A DNA stretch of 64,000 bases, from contig CALSOP010000001.1 of the NCBI GenBank assembly GCA_943788005.1, forward strand, positions 62,001 through 126,000. The letters are read 5' to 3'. The notes under the pieces were generated by a model, which was not told the origin of the DNA, ran no database searches, and saw nothing but the letters and a program-made list of their open reading frames with translations. The DNA comes from an uncultured Gammaproteobacteria bacterium. Its GTDB lineage: Bacteria; Pseudomonadota; Gammaproteobacteria; Eutrophobiales; Eutrophobiaceae. Positions 46,643-57,960 of the stretch are shown here, one piece after another. Numbering within the stretch: position 1 is the first letter of the stretch; every line of letters begins with the position of its first letter. The position numbers and the translations under genes are program-made.

Positions 46643-47842
46643 TTAACTCACGACACTCTGTGGATTTTCTTCCCTTAGCATCGCTCGTATTGAGCGAATC
46701 GCCTGGCGGGTTCTGTGTTCATTTTCAATTAACGCAAATCGCACAAACTGATCACCATAACTACCAAAACCTATTCCTGGTGATACTGCCACCTTCGCTT
46801 CTATTAATAATTTCTTTGAAAATTCGAGCGAGCCCATCTCTTTAAATTGCTCAGGAATCGGTGCCCAGACAAACATGGTGCCTTTGGGCTTTTCAACTTG
46901 CCAGCCTGCCGCATTCAATCCATCACACAAGACATCTCGACGGTTGCAATACATATCACGGATCTCGGCAACGCATTGTTGAGATTCTTCCAGCGCGGTG
47001 ATCGCAGAAATCTGTATCGGTGTGAATGTACCGTAATCCAGATAGGATTTAATTCGCGAAAGTGCTCCGACCAAAGTGGGGTTGCCCACCATAAAACCAA
47101 CACGCCAACCAGGCATATTGTAGCTTTTAGACATAGAAAAGAATTCAACGGCAATATCTTTAGCACCAGGGACTTGCAATATTGATGGTGCGGTATAACC
47201 ATCAAATACGATATCGGCATAGGCTAAATCCTGGATCACCCAGATCTGGTGTTCTTTAGCGATTTCAATAATCTTACTAAAGAATTCCAAATCGACACAT
47301 TGTGTTGTCGGATTGCTTGGAAAATTGATGAGTAGCGCTTTTGGCTTCGGCCAGCAATCTCTTATTGATTTCTGTAATTCTTCAAAAAAATCTATACCCG
47401 GGCCAATAGGTACATGCCGCACGTCGGCACCCGCCAGTACAAAGCCATAGGGGTGAATAGGGTAAGCCGGGTTCGGAACCAGTACCGCATCACCTCTATC
47501 GACAATAGCCATCGCCAAATGGGCCAAACCTTCTTTCGAACCTAAGGTGACTATCGCCTCTGTCTCAGGGTCCAGTTCAACCTCATATCGAGTCTTATAC
47601 CAATTACAGATGGCTCGCCGTAAACGCGGGATCCCGCGAGAAATGGAATAACCATGCGTGTCATCACGCTGTGACGCCTCAACTAACTTATCAACGATGT
47701 GTTTTGGTGTGGGCTGATCAGGGTTTCCCATTCCAAAATCGATAATATCTTCGCCACGATGGCGTGCATCCATCTTCAATTCATTGACGATATTGAAGAC
47801 GTATGGGGGTAATCGTTTAATCCGTGCAAATTCTTCGTCCAC
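46643..47842 (-). CDS. alaC: Alanine transaminase AlaC-type aminotransferase
   Basis: 399-aa PLP aminotransferase, fold type I. Seen: [57 protein letters not shown] lysine in [20 protein letters not shown], and the C-terminal carboxylate arginine in [18 protein letters not shown]. Pyruvate/glutamate transaminases of the AlaC group often precede hom-thrC in gammaproteobacteria. Confidence 0.9.
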   Translation of the reverse strand: MDEEFARIKRLPPYVFNIVNELKMDARHRGEDIIDFGMGNPDQPTPKHIVDKLVEASQRDDTHGYSISRGIPRLRRAICNWYKTRYEVELDPETEAIVTLGSKEGLAHLAMAIVDRGDAVLVPNPAYPIHPYGFVLAGADVRHVPIGPGIDFFEELQKSIRDCWPKPKALLINFPSNPTTQCVDLEFFSKIIEIAKEHQIWVIQDLAYADIVFDGYTAPSILQVPGAKDIAVEFFSMSKSYNMPGWRVGFMVGNPTLVGALSRIKSYLDYGTFTPIQISAITALEESQQCVAEIRDMYCNRRDVLCDGLNAAGWQVEKPKGTMFVWAPIPEQFKEMGSLEFSKKLLIEAKVAVSPGIGFGSYGDQFVRFALIENEHRTRQAIRSIRAMLREENPQSVVS

Positions 47843-47942
47843 TTTCTGACCCTAAAGCTATAAAAAAGCTGGTGATTATACGGTATACATTAAAAAACGT
47901 TACAGGGCTGTTTGAATATCAGGAGTTCCGTATAATCAGCTT

Positions 47943-48761
47943 ATGATAAATGTTGCCGCTATACAGATGGTATCCACCGATACTGTTGACGAAAATCTGA
48001 ATATCGCCCAGAAACTCATCGCTGAAGCAGTTTCTAAAGACACTAAATTCGTTACGCTGCCAGAAAACTTTCCATTGATGGGTAAAGAAGATAGTGATCG
48101 GCTCGCGATTACTGAGGCATTTGGTACGGGACCGATACAAAACTTTCTATCGCAACAATCAAAACAACACCAAATCTGGTTATTAGGTGGCACTATCCCA
48201 CTTAAATCGGGGAAACCTGACAAAGTGCTTGCCGCAAGCCTGCTTTACAACCCCAAAGGTGAGTGTGTAGCACATTACGACAAAATCCATCTATTTGATG
48301 TCCTAGTCGACGAATCCAGCAATGAATCTTATAAGGAATCCAACACATTTGAACCTGGCAATGAAATTGTTGTAGCACAAACCGAGATTGGAAATATCGG
48401 CTTATCTGTCTGTTATGACCTACGATTCCCAGAATTATATCGCCGAATGCATAATAAAGATGTACAGATCATTACCTCACCTTCCGCTTTTACAGCAAGC
48501 ACTGGAGAAGCTCACTGGGAATCATTATTAAGAACCCGAGCTATTGAGAACTTATGTTACGTTATCGCCTCCAACCAAGGAGGGATGCATGTAAATGAGC
48601 GAGAAACATGGGGGCATAGTATGATCGTAGATCCTTGGGGAACTATACTTGCGAGTGTTGATAAAGGTCCAGGCGTAGCAATAGCAGCCATAGACCTCGA
48701 TAAACAAGCCAAACTTCGCAACAGCTTTCCCGCACTGTCTCATATGAGATTGGAATTTTAA
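47943..48761 (+). CDS. Carbon-nitrogen hydrolase (Nit-type amidase)
   Basis: 272 aa, nitrilase superfamily. Catalytic triad visible: E in LPENFPLMGKE, K in HYDKIHLFDVLV, and C in SVCYDLRFPELYRRM. The sequence is closest in style to Nit1/NitFhit and bacterial Nit proteins, which hydrolyse deaminated glutathione (metabolite repair). It is divergent from alaC and probably co-transcribed with tldD (31-base gap). Confidence 0.88.
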   Translation: MINVAAIQMVSTDTVDENLNIAQKLIAEAVSKDTKFVTLPENFPLMGKEDSDRLAITEAFGTGPIQNFLSQQSKQHQIWLLGGTIPLKSGKPDKVLAASLLYNPKGECVAHYDKIHLFDVLVDESSNESYKESNTFEPGNEIVVAQTEIGNIGLSVCYDLRFPELYRRMHNKDVQIITSPSAFTASTGEAHWESLLRTRAIENLCYVIASNQGGMHVNERETWGHSMIVDPWGTILASVDKGPGVAIAAIDLDKQAKLRNSFPALSHMRLEF

Positions 48762-48792
48762 ACCGGCATAACGAATTGGACTATTAGATTAA

Positions 48793-50235
48793 ATGACAAA
48801 TGCATTAGACACAGCTGAAAACACATTACTCACTCAACGTGGCTTGGGGTTGAATGATGTTCAAAAAACATTAGACCAATTGATACTGCCGTCCATTGAT
48901 CAGGCTGATCTTTATTTTCAATCATCTCATTCTGAATCCTGGGTCTTGGAAGACGGTATTGTCAGAGAAGGTTCCTACAATATTGATCAAGGTGTCGGCG
49001 TACGTGCCATCAGCGGAGATAAAACCGGTTTTGCCTATTCCGATGAGATTGTATTGCCAGCATTAACTCAGGCAGCAACCGCAGCGCGTTCAATCGCTAG
49101 CCATGGCGACAACGGTCAATTACAAGCTTGGCACAAAACAAGCACACCTATTCTCTATAGTGATAAAGACCCACTAAATTCAGTAACAACTGAAGAAAAA
49201 ATAAATTTATTAAAACAACTGGATCAAGCAGCGCGACAAAAAGATCCTCGCGTTAAACAAGTGATGATTGGTTTAACCGGTTCTCAATCGACAATATTGG
49301 TTGCCAATAGTGAGGGTATGCTATGTGGTGATGTCAGACCGCTAATCCGTCTTAACATCAATGTAATAGTAGAAGAAGATGGTCGTATTGAAAAAGGTGG
49401 TTCTGGTGGAGGCGGTCGTTTTGGTTATGAATACTTTTTAAATGATGGCATGGCAATGTCGTACGTTGATGAAGCCATTGAACAAGCATTAATTAATCTC
49501 AAGGCCGATGCTGCACCGGCAGGTATGATGCCAGTTGTACTTGGATCAGGTTGGCCTGGAATATTATTACATGAAGCTATTGGTCATGGGCTAGAAGGTG
49601 ATTTTAACCGCAAGGAAACATCTGCATTCTCTGGTCGAATTGGAGAGCGTGTTGCATCTCCTGAAGTCACTGTTGTTGATGATGGCACGATAGAAAATCG
49701 ACGCGGTTCTTTAAATGTTGATGACGAAGGGACACCGACATCCTCGACGACATTAATAGAACGCGGGATTTTAAAAACATATATGCAAGACAAACATAAT
49801 GCTCGACTAATGGGTGTTGTACCTACAGGCAATGGTCGTCGCGAATCTTATGCTCATTTACCCATGCCAAGAATGACAAATACCTATATGTTAGGCGGTG
49901 ACCATGATCCACAAGAGATCATTGCTTCAGTTGATAAAGGCATCTATGCAGTCCAGTTTGGTGGCGGCCAGGTTGATATCACCAATGGCAAATTCGTGTT
50001 TAGTGCCAGTCAGGCATACAAAATCGAAAATGGTAAAGTCACTACACCGATCAAAGGTGCAACGATTATTGGTAATGGTCCTGATGTTTTGACCCGGGTA
50101 ACGATGGTCGGTAATGATATGGCACTGGATTCAGGAATTGGTACCTGCGGCAAAGACGGTCAATCCGTTCCAGTTGGTGTTGGACAACCTACGATCAGAA
50201 TCGATGATATTACCGTCGGTGGCACCAACGTTTAA
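48793..50235 (+). CDS. tldD: Metalloprotease TldD
   Basis: 480 aa. Zinc motif [13 protein letters not shown] (HExxxH) and C-terminal [19 protein letters not shown], both diagnostic of TldD. With TldE/PmbA it makes a heterodimeric protease that degrades unfolded or modified peptides and matures some RiPPs (microcin B17). pmbA is not in the window. Its presence about 15 kb from an MNIO RiPP cluster is noted but it is a near-universal housekeeping gene. Confidence 0.95.
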   Translation: MTNALDTAENTLLTQRGLGLNDVQKTLDQLILPSIDQADLYFQSSHSESWVLEDGIVREGSYNIDQGVGVRAISGDKTGFAYSDEIVLPALTQAATAARSIASHGDNGQLQAWHKTSTPILYSDKDPLNSVTTEEKINLLKQLDQAARQKDPRVKQVMIGLTGSQSTILVANSEGMLCGDVRPLIRLNINVIVEEDGRIEKGGSGGGGRFGYEYFLNDGMAMSYVDEAIEQALINLKADAAPAGMMPVVLGSGWPGILLHEAIGHGLEGDFNRKETSAFSGRIGERVASPEVTVVDDGTIENRRGSLNVDDEGTPTSSTTLIERGILKTYMQDKHNARLMGVVPTGNGRRESYAHLPMPRMTNTYMLGGDHDPQEIIASVDKGIYAVQFGGGQVDITNGKFVFSASQAYKIENGKVTTPIKGATIIGNGPDVLTRVTMVGNDMALDSGIGTCGKDGQSVPVGVGQPTIRIDDITVGGTNV

Positions 50236-50253
50236 TTATTTTCTAAATTCAGA

Positions 50254-51489
50254 CTAATTTATCTCTGACAGGGTCTGCCGCGACCAACTTATTGCTTCCT
50301 GATACATGTCAGAAAGTCTTGCCAAATTAATTTCGGGGAATTTTATTTCATCCCAATCACATTTTTCACAACTGAGGCTACAACTCAACGCCTGGCCTCT
50401 ATTTCCTTCAGATTTGAGCAAGGCCAGATTAATCGTTTCATCAAGTGGTAACTGTCTCAAAATAATATCCAACGACTGATCAAGTAGAGCATCAAGGATA
50501 GAGAATAAACCTACAACAAAGTAAGAATCCTTATCGACCTCATCAATTTCCTCTGCAATTAGCTCACACATCTTTGCACGCACAAGACCTGTATGGATTA
50601 ATTCAGTCGGTTTATCTTTATTTCCTGACAATGCCATCAAACTAACCCAGTCTTTCAAGCGTTGAATTCCAAAATAAACCACAATCTGCTTAATGGATGT
50701 AATTTCGGTTTTTACAGCGAAGGCGGCTGAATTAATATATCGGAATAATTTATAGCTTAAGGATATATTTTGTGAAATTAAATTTTCAATATCTTTAATT
50801 TCTAAATCTGAGTTTTGTAATTCTGCAAGTAATCGGAGTAACGAAACATTATCCGATGATAATTCTTGAGCGCTGAGAACAGTAGGTTTTGAGAAAAAAT
50901 AGCCCTGAAAATAATCAAAGCCTTCATCCTTAAGCTGATTGTACTCAACTTGAGTCTCAACTTTCTCAGCAAGAAGCTTTGCCTGACATCCTTTCAAATG
51001 TCCTATCTGTTTTCGAACATCTTCGATTGAATGCATCATCACATCTATCTTTATAATATGTGCTAACTCTATCAGGGGTTTCCATTCATCAGAAAATGTA
51101 AAATCGTCCAGTGCGATTATATAACCTGCGGCAACTAGAGCTTTGATACTGTCGATCAGTTCTTGATCAACATTAACTGTTTCCAATATTTCAAGAACAA
51201 CCCGGTCTTCGGGGAGTAATTCCGCAACGCCATTAATGATCAAATCCTTGGTGAAGTTGATATAGGCAGGCACTTCACCGACCACTTCATTCAGACCAAT
51301 TTCCATCAGTGCATTATTAATAAGCTTAGATGTTGCTGTGTTCCCATCGCTTCCATCAAAAACACCAACATTGCCGGAACGAAATAATAACTCATATCCA
51401 ACAACCTTAAGATTTGAATTGAAAATAGGTTGACGACCAATGAACACCTGCGAGTTTCCCACATCAATGTTTTTCTGCACAGCTTGCAT
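50254..51489 (-). CDS. EAL-HDOD signalling protein
   Basis: About 411 aa. N-terminal degenerate EAL domain (FIGRQPIFNSNLKVVGYELL with ELL for EAL; ALDDFTFSDEW for DDFGTG) and C-terminal HDOD domain (NSAAFAVKTEITSIKQIVVY; FGIQRLKDWVSLMALSG), as in YuxH/CdgJ proteins. Probably catalytically inactive and acts by protein binding in motility or c-di-GMP signalling. The start at 51489 is preferred (AAGGA nine bases upstream); the open frame extends to 51579. Confidence 0.88.
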   Translation of the reverse strand: MQAVQKNIDVGNSQVFIGRQPIFNSNLKVVGYELLFRSGNVGVFDGSDGNTATSKLINNALMEIGLNEVVGEVPAYINFTKDLIINGVAELLPEDRVVLEILETVNVDQELIDSIKALVAAGYIIALDDFTFSDEWKPLIELAHIIKIDVMMHSIEDVRKQIGHLKGCQAKLLAEKVETQVEYNQLKDEGFDYFQGYFFSKPTVLSAQELSSDNVSLLRLLAELQNSDLEIKDIENLISQNISLSYKLFRYINSAAFAVKTEITSIKQIVVYFGIQRLKDWVSLMALSGNKDKPTELIHTGLVRAKMCELIAEEIDEVDKDSYFVVGLFSILDALLDQSLDIILRQLPLDETINLALLKSEGNRGQALSCSLSCEKCDWDEIKFPEINLARLSDMYQEAISWSRQTLSEIN

Positions 51490-51673
51490 GAAGTAATCCT
51501 TTGATCTTCTAATAAATTTCCTTAGTACGTATATCGGATGAAACGGCATGTACTTTAAGAAAATAACAAACCAAAACAACGTGTTATGCAGGTTTTGGGA
51601 ACCAATACTGACTAATACCCTATTATAAACAGTATGTTAGCAGTACTTGTCTGGCCGATAGAGGAAACTCAGA

Positions 51674-52822
51674 TTAGTTATTCTTTAATCCAGTCCAGGC
51701 TATGATGACACCAACTGCACTAAGAACGGCAGCAAATAGAAAAGTTTGCATCGAGCCAACAGAATCCCAGAGAAACCCACTAATCAAACTACCCAATGCC
51801 AATCCTGCACCAAAACTGACACTGCTATAGAGTGCTTGTCCGCGCCCCTGATGTGAGCCTTTAAATTCACGATGAATATATTGGATCGCAACAGCATGAT
51901 AAATACCAAACGTAGCAGCGTGTAGGCATTGTGCAGAAAGTAATATAATGACATTGTCTACAAACAACGCGATCAACAACCAACGAATAGTTGCCGCCAT
52001 GACTGTCAAAATCATCAGCTTTCTCAATCCGAAACGGCCGATCACCTTATGTATGAACACATAAATAATAACCTCTGCCAACACACCCAAGGCCCAACAT
52101 GTACCTATAAAACTATTTGAATATCCATGTTCTTCAAGATAGATAGAAAAGAAGGTGTAATACGCACCATGGCCTGCCTGGATTAGAAAACACACCGCCA
52201 TTAAAGCAATGACATGTGGCTTAAATAAAATTTCCTTGAATGTAGCGTCGTTAGATCTTTCATGTGCTGCGTTAATCTCAGGAATAAATAGACTATGAAT
52301 CCAGACTAATAGCATTGAAAAAATAACAATAGGCAATAAATAATCTATGGGGTAATAATCAAAATATTTACCGAGCGCAAGTACGGCAATAATAAAACTG
52401 ATCGAGCCCCAGATTCGTACTACGGTATAGCTATCACTTTCCTCACCAAGATGGGACAGAGTGGTAGCTTCAACTTGGGGTAATGCCGCACTCCAGAAAA
52501 TTGAGAACACAAATAAAATAATAAAAAGCGACCAGAAATCCTGAAAAAATAAGACCAGAGAAAACGATAACATTGAGAAGAGTGAAGTATAACGAATCAC
52601 TCGCATTCGCTTTCCAGTATGGTCGACAACCCAACCCCATATAAAAGACGAAAAGATCTTTGTCACAACAACTATCGCAGAAAGAATACCAATCGCCTCT
52701 GCATTCATCCCTATCGACTTTAAATACAGAGACCAATACGGCATGAATCCGCCGATGGTAAGAAAGAAAAGAAAGTAAAAAACGGACAGTCGCCAGTACG
52801 GCAGGCCGTCGACTTTAATCAT
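51674..52822 (-). CDS. MFS transporter (HcaT/3-phenylpropionate-permease-like)
   Basis: 382 aa with twelve predicted membrane helices. The start WRLSVFYFLFFLTIGGFMPY and YWSLYLKSIGMNAEAIGIL, and the mid-protein AALPQVEATTLSHL, fit the MFS_1_like group containing HcaT and nucleoside-H+ symporters. Substrate cannot be inferred; neighbours (aroC upstream in transcription) give no clear clue. Confidence 0.85.
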   Translation of the reverse strand: MIKVDGLPYWRLSVFYFLFFLTIGGFMPYWSLYLKSIGMNAEAIGILSAIVVVTKIFSSFIWGWVVDHTGKRMRVIRYTSLFSMLSFSLVLFFQDFWSLFIILFVFSIFWSAALPQVEATTLSHLGEESDSYTVVRIWGSISFIIAVLALGKYFDYYPIDYLLPIVIFSMLLVWIHSLFIPEINAAHERSNDATFKEILFKPHVIALMAVCFLIQAGHGAYYTFFSIYLEEHGYSNSFIGTCWALGVLAEVIIYVFIHKVIGRFGLRKLMILTVMAATIRWLLIALFVDNVIILLSAQCLHAATFGIYHAVAIQYIHREFKGSHQGRGQALYSSVSFGAGLALGSLISGFLWDSVGSMQTFLFAAVLSAVGVIIAWTGLKNN

Positions 52823-52987
52823 AAGGGCTCTCTATTGATTCTGGGTAAGATAGATTGAGATTCATAATATTCAAGAGCAAGGCAATAAGTGCCTGTAATA
52901 GTTATTCTATTGCGGGTGCTTAGTAACGAAACTATTGGATATTATGGACTCAAGATACTTATTCACGAATTGATAGAGAGCCCTTAA

Positions 52988-54085
52988 CTATTTACTGGAA
53001 GGTACGACTGGTGTTTCTGATTGGACATCTGAATTTTGTCCGCGATGTCTAAGTACATGATCCATTAATACCAATGCCAACATCGCTTCAGCAATCGGTG
53101 TTGCACGGATACCAACGCATGGGTCATGCCGACCTTTAGTGACAACTTCAGCGGGTTGTCCTGTTTTATCGATCGTATCGCCGGGCAAGCGAATACTGGA
53201 TGTTGGTTTTAAAGCAATACTAACCAAAACATCTTGTCCTGATGAGATCCCACCTAAGACACCGCCAGCATTGTTACCGAGAAAACCTTCTGGCGTCATT
53301 TCATCACGATGGTGCGTGCCTTTATGTTCAACCGACTCAAAGCCCGCTCCTATCTCAACGCCTTTAACCGCATTAATACTCATCATCGCCTTGGCGATAT
53401 CGGCATCAAGCCGATCAAAGATTGGTTCACCTAATCCAACCGGAACATTTTCAGCAACGACATTGATGCGCGCACCAATAGACTCGCCCTCTTTACGCAG
53501 TGCGTCCATATAATCATCTAATTCGGAAACACGACTCGGGTCAGGACAAAAGAAGGCATTATTCTCTACTTCCTCCCAATCTTTGTGCTCTATTTTTAAA
53601 GGGCCAATTTGTGAGAGATAACCACGAATCGATATGCCAAATATTTCTTTCAAATATTTTTTCGCAATACCGCCGGCAGCCACACGCATACAGGTCTCAC
53701 GAGCAGATGAACGACCACCACCTCGATAGTCACGAATCCCATATTTCTGTTGGTAAGTATAATCTGCATGCCCCGGACGAAACATGTCCTTAATATTACC
53801 GTAGTCCTTCGATTTCTGATCTTCATTTTCAATCAATAAACCAATAGGCGTACCCGTCGTTACACCCTCAAACACACCGGACATGATCTTAACCGTATCC
53901 GATTCCTTACGCTGGGTAACATGACGCGATTTACCGGGTTTACGTCGGTCCAAATCGTGCTGCATATCAGCTTCAGATAAAGCCATTCCCGGTGGACAAC
54001 CATCCACAATACAAAGGAGAGCAGGACCGTGGCTTTCGCCGGCACTGGTGATAGTAAATAATTTTCCGAATGTATTTCCTGACAT
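52988..54085 (-). CDS. aroC: Chorismate synthase
   Basis: 365 aa. Signatures [39 protein letters not shown] ([16 protein letters not shown] then [20 protein letters not shown]), and [20 protein letters not shown]-dependent last step of the shikimate pathway, anti-1,4 elimination of phosphate from EPSP. Confidence 0.97.
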   Translation of the reverse strand: MSGNTFGKLFTITSAGESHGPALLCIVDGCPPGMALSEADMQHDLDRRKPGKSRHVTQRKESDTVKIMSGVFEGVTTGTPIGLLIENEDQKSKDYGNIKDMFRPGHADYTYQQKYGIRDYRGGGRSSARETCMRVAAGGIAKKYLKEIFGISIRGYLSQIGPLKIEHKDWEEVENNAFFCPDPSRVSELDDYMDALRKEGESIGARINVVAENVPVGLGEPIFDRLDADIAKAMMSINAVKGVEIGAGFESVEHKGTHHRDEMTPEGFLGNNAGGVLGGISSGQDVLVSIALKPTSSIRLPGDTIDKTGQPAEVVTKGRHDPCVGIRATPIAEAMLALVLMDHVLRHRGQNSDVQSETPVVPSSK

Positions 54086-54176
54086 GGCGCGCTATTGTAT
54101 ACGGGAACGCTGATGTCGTCATGCTGAACTCAAAGGTAATTTATTGTTCCAAATTCATGCCTATACGACCTAAACT

Positions 54177-54704
54177 ATGACTAACATGATAAAAGCGTTC
54201 CTGATTACACTTATCCTACTGCTCTCGCTACCAGCAAGTGCTAATCCGCCTGAGTTGCGTCTAGTTAATATTTCCGGTGCAGAAGAACCCCTGAGTAAGC
54301 ACATCGGTAAAGGACAATGGGTCGTGGTTAATATATGGAGCCCCACATGCAGTGCCTGTGTCATTGAACTACCCCGGATCAAACAATTCATAGCACGAAA
54401 TCCGGAAATTCCGATGCTGGGCGTGACACTGGATTTCCCCAGCTTTGAATATGGCAAAATGGATATACTTCGAAATTTCGTAAAACGAACCCCACTCGAC
54501 TACCCACTATTCCTCGCTGACATCGAACAAGCATCCAAATTAATCGGGCGTCGGTTAACGGGTATTCCTTCAATAGCGATTTTTCACCCTGACGGACGCG
54601 CACTCGTCACTTGGCCTGGGGTAGTTGAAATCGATGAGATAGAAAAGTTTATTACGAACTATAAAAAAGAGGATGATGACCCGTTATCGAGCAGTTTTAA
54701 GTAA
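54177..54704 (+). CDS. TlpA-like periplasmic thioredoxin-fold protein
   Basis: 175 aa. Signal peptide (AFLITLILLLSLPASA, cleavage before NPPEL), then a TlpA/ResA-type thioredoxin fold with active site WSPTCSACVIELPRIK (CSAC), and LTGIPSIAIFHPDGRALVTW containing the cis-proline. Likely a periplasmic thiol-disulfide reductase for cytochrome c or metal-site cysteines. Single gene, divergent from aroC. Confidence 0.85.
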   Translation: MTNMIKAFLITLILLLSLPASANPPELRLVNISGAEEPLSKHIGKGQWVVVNIWSPTCSACVIELPRIKQFIARNPEIPMLGVTLDFPSFEYGKMDILRNFVKRTPLDYPLFLADIEQASKLIGRRLTGIPSIAIFHPDGRALVTWPGVVEIDEIEKFITNYKKEDDDPLSSSFK

Positions 54705-54802
54705 AATTACTCTCTAATTTCATAAACATAAAAATTCAGAATGAAAACTACTTTATTAGTTAGCATGCTATGATTAGATGAAATCAACTTACGGGATAAG
54801 CT

Positions 54803-55123
54803 ATGGAAGAAATTAAAGATGCGTTTAATAAGTACTCCGATTTTTCAGGGCGTACAACACGTAAACAATTTTGGATGTTTTTTCTGTTTCAGGTTATCTT
54901 TGCCATTATTACCATGGTTATACCAATTCTCAGTCTTCTCTATCTTGGCTTAATAATACCTGTTTTAAGCATCACCGCGAGACGTCTTCATGATGTTGGA
55001 GTAGGTTATTCAGGCTGGTGGCAGTTAATTTCACTCTCTGGAATTGGCTATTTTATAATTCTAATTTTTTGTATCTTACCTAGCGGGCCACATAATGCTC
55101 ATGGCGCTAATCTATATGAATAA
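54803..55123 (+). CDS. DUF805 membrane protein
   Basis: 106 aa. Typical DUF805 features: YSDFSGRTTRKQFWMFFLFQ, ITARRLHDVGVGYSGWWQL, and a C-terminal LPSGPHNAHGANLYE. Three hydrophobic helices. Function unknown. It converges with the SoxD-like cytochrome gene. Confidence 0.9.
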   Translation: MEEIKDAFNKYSDFSGRTTRKQFWMFFLFQVIFAIITMVIPILSLLYLGLIIPVLSITARRLHDVGVGYSGWWQLISLSGIGYFIILIFCILPSGPHNAHGANLYE

Positions 55124-55138
55124 TAATATGGAAGAATG

Positions 55139-55702
55139 CTACTGATTAATTCTGGGTATTTCTTTTTGATAAACATTTATAAACCCATCTTCATTTGGCA
55201 TCTTCACTTTCGGCAGCGTCGATGCACTCATAACATCATCCTCACCGATAAGATTATTCAAAAACAATAGATAGGCGGTAACCGCATAGACTTCGTTATC
55301 GTTTAGCGATCCCGGTGCAGTCATCGGCATGGAACGGCGCACCACATCAAACACCGTTGTCGCATAGGGCCAGTAACTACCAATGGTTTGTTCTGGATAC
55401 TCACTGGTTAACCCCATTTGTGCCCCGGCGAGTTGATCACCTGTAGCGGTGCCCAATCCGTTCTCGCCATGACATGCAATACATTTATTCTTATAGACTA
55501 CTTCCCCATCTTTAACATTACCCTCACCTTCAGGCAGTCCTTCTCCATCAGGAAAAACACTAATATCCCACGCAGCTATTTCTTCAGGCGAGACAGCATG
55601 GCCAAGACCCGGGCCTGAGGTTGATTCTGCGTATAAAGGACTAATCCCAACCGCTATCAATACTGAGATTAGAATCTGTCGTTTCATTTTCATTTTTGTC
55701 AT
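55139..55702 (-). CDS. soxD: SoxD-like cytochrome c subunit of sulfite/sulfane dehydrogenase
   Basis: About 187 aa. Signal peptide (RQILISVLIAVGISPLYA), one c-type haem site CIACHGENGLG, candidate distal methionine in SMPMTAPGSLND, and the SoxD hallmark TIGSYWPYATTVFDVVRR. It carries one haem domain; larger SoxD proteins have two. The exact start is uncertain (ATGs at 55702, 55693 and 55687, or a longer frame to 55780); all overlap the 3' end of soxC, so translation is coupled. Electron acceptor for the SoxC molybdenum centre in the periplasm. Confidence 0.85.
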   Translation of the reverse strand: MTKMKMKRQILISVLIAVGISPLYAESTSGPGLGHAVSPEEIAAWDISVFPDGEGLPEGEGNVKDGEVVYKNKCIACHGENGLGTATGDQLAGAQMGLTSEYPEQTIGSYWPYATTVFDVVRRSMPMTAPGSLNDNEVYAVTAYLLFLNNLIGEDDVMSASTLPKVKMPNEDGFINVYQKEIPRINQ

Positions 55703-57000
55703 AGACATGTGAGACAAACCCGTCTCTATCAACATGCCAGTTGGTGATCGCGTTGTAGTGAAAAAAACCGTGTCGTCCACGTTGTTTAACTAGCTCCGTT
55801 CGCTCTGGTTGAACATAGCCTGTTTCGTCTGTAGCACGACTCTTTAATACTGCCGGTTTGCCATTCCAGTGCCAGGGCAAACGAAAACGAGTAAAGGAAC
55901 GATCGAGAACAGGTTCTTGTAATTCTGCTTCTGCCCATGTTTCACCGCCATCGGCAGAGACTTCAACCTTACTGATCTTGCCACGTCCGGACCAGGCCAA
56001 ACCGGTGATTTGATAGAGGCTCGGTTCCTTTAAAACCATATGAGCAGAGGGAGAAGTAATTAATGATTTTGCCTCGATAGGAAAGGTAAACATTCGCGCC
56101 TTACCTGAGGGTTGTAATTCGGTATAACGCGATGTTTCATTACGTGCCATCACTGGGCGATTTGTTATCTTTAAGCGTCGCAACCATTTTACATTTAATA
56201 CACCTTCCCAACCCGGAACGATCAAACGTAAGGGGTAACCATTTTCCGGTCGAATGCGTTCGCCATTTTGATACAAGGCAAGAAAGGCATCATCCAATGC
56301 CTTTTCGATTGGGATGGACATTTGCATGGCAAAAGCATCAGCACCTTCCGCAACAAGCCATTTTGCTTTTTTTCTTAAACCAACTTCATCTAACAAAACT
56401 GAAAGAGGCACACCGGTCCATTCACTACAAGATGCCATGCCATTAAAATAACCTGCTTCAGATTGAGAAGGTTGTTTATTCCAGCCTGCATTACTATTAC
56501 CGCCGCATTCAATAAAACAAATTTTTGATTGCATCGGGTAACGTAGTAAATCTTCGATACTAAAGATTAAGTCTTGCTTGACCAAACCATGAATTAACAG
56601 ACGGTGTTTTTTTGGATCAATCTGCGGTACGCCGTTGTGATGTCTTTCATAGTGCAAGCCATTAGGCGTTATTGTGCCTTCCATCAAATGTAACGGCGTC
56701 CACGAAACGCCATTACCGGGCACCATTTCATTCTGTGTGGGAAAAACGAACAACATCATCTTCAAATTCAGAAGGCTTGCCGTAAATTGAGAATGGTTTT
56801 CCCGGCTCATGCATCCAGGGAGAGTGAGCAGGTTCGTTTTTTGTTTCTGTATTTGTTGATGCTATAGCAGTTGATGAAGCAAACGTTGAGATAGCACCAA
56901 ACTGCAGGCCTTTTTTGAGGAAGAGTCGACGATCAAGTAAGCCATTGCCGGCTACCTGATTTTTCTCAAGACATTGATCGTTTATACGATCTTTTGCCAT
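55641..57000 (-). CDS. soxC: SoxC molybdopterin sulfite/sulfane dehydrogenase, frameshifted
   Basis: Two overlapping frames together encode one protein of about 452 aa. Residues 1-85 carry a Tat-type signal (DRRLFLKKGLQFG) and PWMHEPGKPFSIYGKPSEFE; the main part has PLHLMEGTITPNGLHYERHH, the molybdenum-ligand cysteine in CFIECGGNSNAGW, and the dimerisation domain with WSGRGKISKVEVSADGGETW. The break is in a run of five A (56742-56746, T on the coding strand); removing one restores VVRF-PTQNEMVPG. A sequencing error is likely; true loss would inactivate SoxCD. Confidence 0.88.
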
Positions 57001-57032
57001 CGTCTTTCCTCATCAATAATTATTTAATACTT

Positions 57033-57059
57033 AAAAAAAAGGGGGTGTAATCACCCCCC
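57033..57059 (-). terminator. Rho-independent terminator between soxYZ-like and soxC
   Basis: On the minus strand GGGGGTG-atta-CACCCCC is followed by eight T. It lies inside the operon, so it should limit read-through into soxC-soxD. Confidence 0.85.
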
Positions 57060-57102
57060 ACAATCAAGATCCCACTAAATTTATATGGCTGTTTGTATCC
57101 TG

Positions 57103-57955
57103 CTAACCAGCCTTAACTTCATGAGTAGAACTGAATTTATTCTTTTTTGTATCCGTTCCCTTCACGGTCATCACACCATCTTTTTCTGGCACAAAGTAAA
57201 AACGTAACGCTGGGTCCATACTGATAGAAAAAGTCAAAAAGGCTTTGACGATCAACTTACCATTATAATCTACTTCAAAGGAGTCCATAAAAAATGCTGG
57301 CGGAATAACACGCGAACCAATCTTTAACGGCGCCATCCCGGTGATATTTGGGTGTCGTACTTTGACTTGCATTAGATTGGGTTCACCCATCTTCACTTCA
57401 CCCACTACTTTCATCTTCATCTTGCCAAGCAATTTTCTAGAATCTTCCATACTTGCTGGCGGTGGTGCTGAACACGCACCTTTAGCCCTGACAAAACTCT
57501 TGGTCATATACAGTTCACCGGTATTCAATTCAGCAACTGCTCGGACATAACTAAAGGTGTCGACACGGATACGCATAGCCAAATCGGCCTTACCACTATC
57601 GGGGGTAAATTCGAAAAAACCCACCACGGGCATTGGATTCATATCAACAAAAATAGACATCTTTTTGATATAACGCTCAGGGGTTTGTAGAATCTTCGTA
57701 TGAATTGAGATAGGAACAACGGTCGCATCTTCTGCCGTATAGGGCGCCTTTAATTCAAAAATGTCTTGTTCAGCACCCTCAATGATTGCTCTGTCCTGAA
57801 AGTTTTGAATCCTTAAATTATCTTCCCATGCCTTATCAGATACATTTAACCGATGGTCTGCTGGTTGAATATCGGCTAAAACCCACAGAAGAAAACTGCA
57901 TGAGAAGTGCACTAAGAAACACAAAGAATACATTATTAGTCGTTGAATATTTCAT
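57103..57955 (-). CDS. SoxYZ-like fused sulfur-carrier protein, frameshifted near its 5' end
   Basis: About 283 aa after correction. Signal peptide MKYSTTNNVFFVFLSALL with cleavage near VGLA, then a SoxY-like domain ending in the carrier-type cysteine (AKGACSAPPPAS) and a SoxZ-like domain (VKVRHPNITGMAPLKIG; AFLTFSISMDPALRFYF). The best start is ATG 57955, with AGAGGT eight bases upstream, but the frame then breaks in a run of four A (57878-57881). Removing one base joins it to ADIQPADHRLNVSD. The frame calling from 57933 lacks a proper signal. It carries sulfur intermediates in the periplasm. Confidence 0.82.
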
Positions 57956-57960
57956 CGGTA

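Noticed and set aside
56742..56746. Phase-variable switch in soxC
   Set aside because: A run of five is short for slipped-strand phase variation, and neighbouring genes show the same kind of break in non-repeat positions.
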